Origin: Oscillospiraceae bacterium
GTDB lineage: Bacteria; Bacillota; Clostridia; Oscillospirales; Ruminococcaceae
Direction: 5' to 3'
Length of the DNA: 16,852 nucleotides
NCBI GenBank assembly: GCA_016297675.1
Contig: JAEDGE010000031.1
Coordinates: 1-16,852 of the forward strand
A program made the position numbers and the translations under genes. Below the pieces are notes generated by a model, which was not told the DNA's origin, made no database searches, and saw nothing but the letters and a program-made list of their open reading frames with translations. This document shows, piece after piece, positions 13,981-16,852 of this stretch (its first letter is position 1; every line of letters begins with the position of its first letter).

Positions 13981-14346
13981 ATGGCAAGTTATAAAACCAG
14001 TCGGACAGAAGAAGATATTTTACGGGAACTGACAGCACTGTTGCGGGAACTGAAGGACCCCCGCATTGATCCGCTTCTGACGATTGTCAGAGTGGAACTG
14101 TCCAATGATCTATCCAATTGCAAGGTGTATGTTTCCAGTCTGCGGGGAACGGAAACGGCAAAAACCTCCTGTGCCGGACTGGTCAGTGCGACCGGTTTTC
14201 TCCGGCGGGAGCTGTTTCATCGGCTGAAGCTGCGGAAATCTCCGGCACTGCATTTCATTGCAGATGATTCCATTGCACACAGTGCGGAAATCAATCAGAA
14301 GCTGCATGATTTGCATTTAGAGGACAATGAGGAGAGCAGCATATGA
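13981..14346 (+). CDS. rbfA: Ribosome-binding factor A
   Basis: A 121-residue KH-type protein that acts in 16S rRNA 5'-end maturation and 30S assembly. Typical features are the N-terminal EEDILRELTALLRELKDPRI, the strand VRVELSNDLSNCKVYVSSL and the C-terminal LRKSPALHFIADDSIAHSAEIN. AAAGGAG supports the ATG, 65 nt after infB. The end overlaps the nrnA start by 4 nt (ATGA), so the two are translationally coupled. Confidence 0.93.
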   Translation: MASYKTSRTEEDILRELTALLRELKDPRIDPLLTIVRVELSNDLSNCKVYVSSLRGTETAKTSCAGLVSATGFLRRELFHRLKLRKSPALHFIADDSIAHSAEINQKLHDLHLEDNEESSI

Positions 14347-15296
14347 AAATTGCGGAAGCAGCTGCATGGCTGCAAACGTGTGAACAGGCGATTATTCTCA
14401 TTCACCAAAGTCCAGACGGCGACTGTATCGGCAGCGGTTATGCACTGGCTGCTTTGCTCCGCCTGATGGGAAAGCACGCTGTGGTACGGTGCAGCGACCC
14501 CATTCCGGCACGCTATGCCTTTCTGCTCGATGACAGCGATACCGTAGACGAATCTATCGCTGCGGTGATTTCTGTAGATGTAGCAGACCGCAAACTGCTG
14601 GGAGATTTGGATGCTGTTTATGGTGACCACGTGCAGCTTGCCATTGACCACCATATGATACACCGTACCTTTGCTGCGGCATGTTGTCTGTATCCGCAGG
14701 CAGCTGCTACTTGTGAAATTGTGTATGCCATTGCCAAAGAACTTCCGGTTGTGATGACAGAACACATTGCAGCCTGTTTATACACTGGCATTGCCACAGA
14801 TACCGGCTGTTTTCAGTTCGACAACGTCACACCGAATACGTTACGGGCAGCAGCCGATTTGATGGAACAGTTTCCGGATGTCCGCTATGCACAGATCAAC
14901 CGTGCCATGTTTGCAGTGAAGAGCATGGGCAGACTGCATCTGGAACAAAAACTGACGAATCAAATGCGTTCCTATTTTCATGGAAAGTGTATCGTGATTT
15001 GTATCACATTGGCGTTTTTGCAAACCTATGAAATTGATCAGGCGGAACTGGATGGACTGGCAAACTTCCCATTACAGGTGGAGGGAGCAGAAGTGGGTAT
15101 CACGCTCAAGGAGAGAGAACCCAATGTATTCAAAATTTCCATGCGTTCTTCCGACCGTGTGGATGTTGCGGCAATCTGTAAGCAGTTTGGCGGCGGCGGA
15201 CATATCAAAGCTGCCGGCTGTCTGATAGAAGGAACAGCGGAAGAAGTGATACAAAAGCTGACAGACGCTGTAGAGAGGAGTCTTGCAGCACAATGA
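14343..15296 (+). CDS. nrnA: DHH-family phosphoesterase, NrnA-like nanoRNase/pAp phosphatase
   Basis: A 317-residue DHH/DHHA1 protein. Motif I is HQSPDGDCIGS (21-31), a second aspartate site reads ISVDVADR, and the DHH triad is in LAIDHHM near 101. Motif IV includes GIATDTGCF, and the C-terminal DHHA1 domain carries the substrate-binding glycine loop FGGGGHIKAAG. Members degrade 2-5-nt RNAs and, in many Bacillota, dephosphorylate 3'-phosphoadenosine 5'-phosphate. A place between rbfA and truB is common in Clostridia and Bacilli. It overlaps both neighbours by 4 nt (ATGA), indicating coupled translation. Confidence 0.88.
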   Translation: MKIAEAAAWLQTCEQAIILIHQSPDGDCIGSGYALAALLRLMGKHAVVRCSDPIPARYAFLLDDSDTVDESIAAVISVDVADRKLLGDLDAVYGDHVQLAIDHHMIHRTFAAACCLYPQAAATCEIVYAIAKELPVVMTEHIAACLYTGIATDTGCFQFDNVTPNTLRAAADLMEQFPDVRYAQINRAMFAVKSMGRLHLEQKLTNQMRSYFHGKCIVICITLAFLQTYEIDQAELDGLANFPLQVEGAEVGITLKEREPNVFKISMRSSDRVDVAAICKQFGGGGHIKAAGCLIEGTAEEVIQKLTDAVERSLAAQ

Positions 15297-16186
15297 ATGG
15301 AATCCTCTGTATGAACAAACCGCAGCAATTCACGTCCTTCGATGTCATTGGAAAACTGCGTGGGATTCTGCATATGAAACGGCTGGGACACACGGGTACG
15401 CTTGACCCAATGGCAACCGGTGTGCTGCCGGTGCTGGTGGGCACTGCCACGAAAGCCTGTGATATTCTGCCGAATCAGGATAAAACCTATCGGGCAGCGG
15501 TGCAGTTTGGAAAAGCCACGGATACTTTAGATATCTGGGGCAATCTGACACAGCAGTATCCGGATATGCATGTCACAGAAACACAGCTGCGTGCAGTTCT
15601 GCCGGATTTTATCGGAGAAATTACACAGCTGCCGCCGATGTATTCGGCGGTTTCTGTCAATGGCAAACGGCTCTATGAGCTGGCAAGAAAGGGCGAAACG
15701 GTAGAGCGTCCGTCCCGTATGGTGACCGTGTATGATATGATACTGGAGGCATTTGACGAAGCAGAACAGACTGCCGTACTGACCGTTGCCTGCGGCAAGG
15801 GAACCTATATCCGTACACTGCTTTCAGACATCGGGCAGCGGCTCGGCGGGGATGCCGTGATGACGGCACTCACTCGCACGGCTGCCTGCGGTTATTCGCT
15901 GGCACAGTGTCTGACCTTTGAAGAGGTTGCCGCTGCCGTGGCAGATGGCAGCATTGCAGACAAGCTCCTGCCGACGGACTCGCTGTTTTCTGCCTATCCG
16001 AAACTGCATCTGAATGCGGCACAGGAACGGATGTTCTGCAACGGCGTGAAGCTGAATCTGGCACGGCTGCGGGATTTACAGGAAGGACAGGACATTTATA
16101 CAGTCTACGGTATGCAAAATGGCTTTCTTGGCACTGCCGCAGCAGATTGGGAACGGCAGGAACTGCGAATCGGAAAACGGTTTTGA
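15293..16186 (+). CDS. truB: tRNA pseudouridine(55) synthase TruB
   Basis: A 297-residue pseudouridine synthase that modifies U55 in the T-loop of tRNAs. The catalytic motif GHTGTLDPMATGVLPVLVG has D38 as nucleophile. Other family segments are KTYRAAVQFGKATDTLD, QLPPMYSAVSVNGKRLYELAR and CGKGTYIRTLLSDIG. The C-terminal part resembles a short PUA-like region. The start is the ATG of the ATGA overlap with nrnA. It is followed by a 62-nt gap holding a parS palindrome. Confidence 0.95.
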   Translation: MNGILCMNKPQQFTSFDVIGKLRGILHMKRLGHTGTLDPMATGVLPVLVGTATKACDILPNQDKTYRAAVQFGKATDTLDIWGNLTQQYPDMHVTETQLRAVLPDFIGEITQLPPMYSAVSVNGKRLYELARKGETVERPSRMVTVYDMILEAFDEAEQTAVLTVACGKGTYIRTLLSDIGQRLGGDAVMTALTRTAACGYSLAQCLTFEEVAAAVADGSIADKLLPTDSLFSAYPKLHLNAAQERMFCNGVKLNLARLRDLQEGQDIYTVYGMQNGFLGTAAADWERQELRIGKRF

Positions 16187-16192
16187 TTTGTT

Positions 16193-16208
16193 TGTTTCAC
16201 GTGAAACA
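16193..16208. other. parS centromere-like site (ParB/Spo0J binding)
   Basis: TGTTTCACGTGAAACA is a perfect 16-bp palindrome that fits the widely conserved parS consensus TGTTNCACGTGAAACA. It lies in the truB-ribF gap, and the palindrome extends to 20 bp (16191-16210). ParB nucleates here and spreads, recruiting ParA and SMC for chromosome segregation. parS sites mostly lie in the origin-proximal part of the chromosome. The centre has no loop bases and no T-run follows, so a terminator is unlikely. It is the only copy seen in the window. Confidence 0.88.
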
Positions 16209-16248
16209 AAGCCATTCTGAAATTCCAAACGAAAAGAGGGTTACAATC

Positions 16249-16852
16249 ATGCAGCAAACATCTGCGGTCGCTCTGGGCTTATTTGACGGGGTGCATATTG
16301 GACACCGTGCCGTTTTAGCGGCAGCGGTTGCCTGTGAGGCAGAGGGGCTGATTCCAGCTGCTTTTACCATGCAGACAACTTCCGTTCGGCTTAAACGGGG
16401 AACACCATTGCAGTATCTCTATTCCGATGCCACAAAGCAGCGTTTGTTGGAGGAAAATGGAATCCAGCAAGTGGTGAGTCCGGCATTTGACAACATTGCA
16501 GGTATGGACGGCGAAACGTTTTGTAAGGTCTATTTGCAGGAGCAAATGAGAGCGAAAAAACTCTTTTGCGGAACGGATTTTCGGTTTGGAAAACAGGCTG
16601 CATGGGGCGTAGCAGATTTGCAGCAGTTCGGCAGACAGATGGGTTTTACAGTAGAAGTGGTAGAGGCAGTCCGGCAGGGCGGAGATGTGATTTCCTCCAG
16701 CCGCATCCGCCAGATGTTATCTGCGGGAAAGGTGGAGCAGGCTGCGGATTTATTAGGTGTCCCCTATCAATTGGAAGGAATCGTACAGCATGGGGCAGCG
16801 TTGGGAAGAACGCTGCAATTTCCAACCATTAACCTGCCATTTGCAGCCGGAC
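16249..16852 (+). CDS. ribF: Bifunctional riboflavin kinase/FAD synthetase, N-terminal part
   Basis: The reading frame from ATG at 16249 is open to the window end (201 codons), so the 3' part is missing. The nucleotidyltransferase (FMN adenylyltransferase) domain has GLFDGVHIGHR (10-20), CGTDFRFG (about 107-114) and SSSRIRQML (the SSTxIR motif). The riboflavin kinase domain begins with GIVQHGAALGRTLQFPTINL, matching GRxxGFPTxN with L-Q in place of the usual residues. The enzyme makes FMN and then FAD from riboflavin. A weak SD (AGAGGG) lies 8 nt upstream. truB-ribF adjacency is usual in Bacillota, though ribF might also use a promoter near the parS site. Confidence 0.92.
   Translation, partial: MQQTSAVALGLFDGVHIGHRAVLAAAVACEAEGLIPAAFTMQTTSVRLKRGTPLQYLYSDATKQRLLEENGIQQVVSPAFDNIAGMDGETFCKVYLQEQMRAKKLFCGTDFRFGKQAAWGVADLQQFGRQMGFTVEVVEAVRQGGDVISSSRIRQMLSAGKVEQAADLLGVPYQLEGIVQHGAALGRTLQFPTINLPFAAG

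Noticed and set aside
12578..14038. 486-codon open frame on the minus strand
   Set aside because: It is antisense to infB, lacks a recognisable family, and mirrors the codon bias of a gene whose identity as IF-2 is certain.
14628..14633. CACGTG core as a second parS
   Set aside because: Only the central hexamer matches, inside nrnA coding sequence; the flanks do not fit the consensus.
16191..16240. Terminator of truB
   Set aside because: The palindrome has no loop bases and no following T-run, and it matches parS exactly.

Overview
The window reads as a chromosomal segment of a low-to-mid GC Gram-positive anaerobe, most likely a Clostridia member close to Ruminococcus (Oscillospiraceae). 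The grounds are AAGGAG-type ribosome binding sites before nearly every gene, the Bacillota-type order rimP-nusA-ylxR-ylxQ-infB-rbfA-nrnA-truB-ribF, SecG next to RNase R, and a parS site matching the Bacillota consensus. The genus is an inference from general resemblance.

Left arm, minus strand (about 1-6020). An AT-richer ArsR-permease-thioredoxin cassette (109-1897) has a strong promoter, a perfect inverted-repeat operator candidate between regulator and permease, and a long hairpin at the end of arsR. It looks like a metalloid or organoarsenical response unit. To its right, RNase R (rnr), a short-chain dehydrogenase (SDR) and cytidine deaminase (cdd) form a unit read leftward, and secG lies upstream with its own promoter and terminator. 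Two related short repeats flank cdd, and each one supplies the TAA stop codon of the gene it abuts.

Middle, plus strand (about 6220-8600). Aspartate kinase (lysC) has a near-consensus promoter. Its Shine-Dalgarno (SD) sequence is 40 nt from the start codon, with a 12-bp hairpin in between that would restore normal spacing if folded. A GNAT acetyltransferase follows, with a leader holding two candidate mini-ORFs and a CCTCC segment that can pair either with an upstream hairpin arm or with the gene's SD. A good terminator closes it.

Right arm, plus strand (8709-16852). This is the rimP-nusA-infB transcription/translation operon. It has an extended -10 promoter and a short leader with a terminator-like hairpin followed by mutually exclusive hairpins that can expose or hide the rimP SD. 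Genes are tightly packed, with 4-nt ATGA overlaps at rbfA/nrnA and nrnA/truB and a 47-nt ylxR/ylxQ overlap. Between truB and ribF is a perfect 16-bp parS sequence inside a 20-bp palindrome, a chromosome-segregation site in an otherwise ordinary operon. ribF runs off the window end.

No tRNA, rRNA, CRISPR array, transposase gene or phage gene was seen. The most noteworthy items are the parS site, the three RNA leaders (rimP-nusA, lysC, GNAT) and the repeat pair around cdd.
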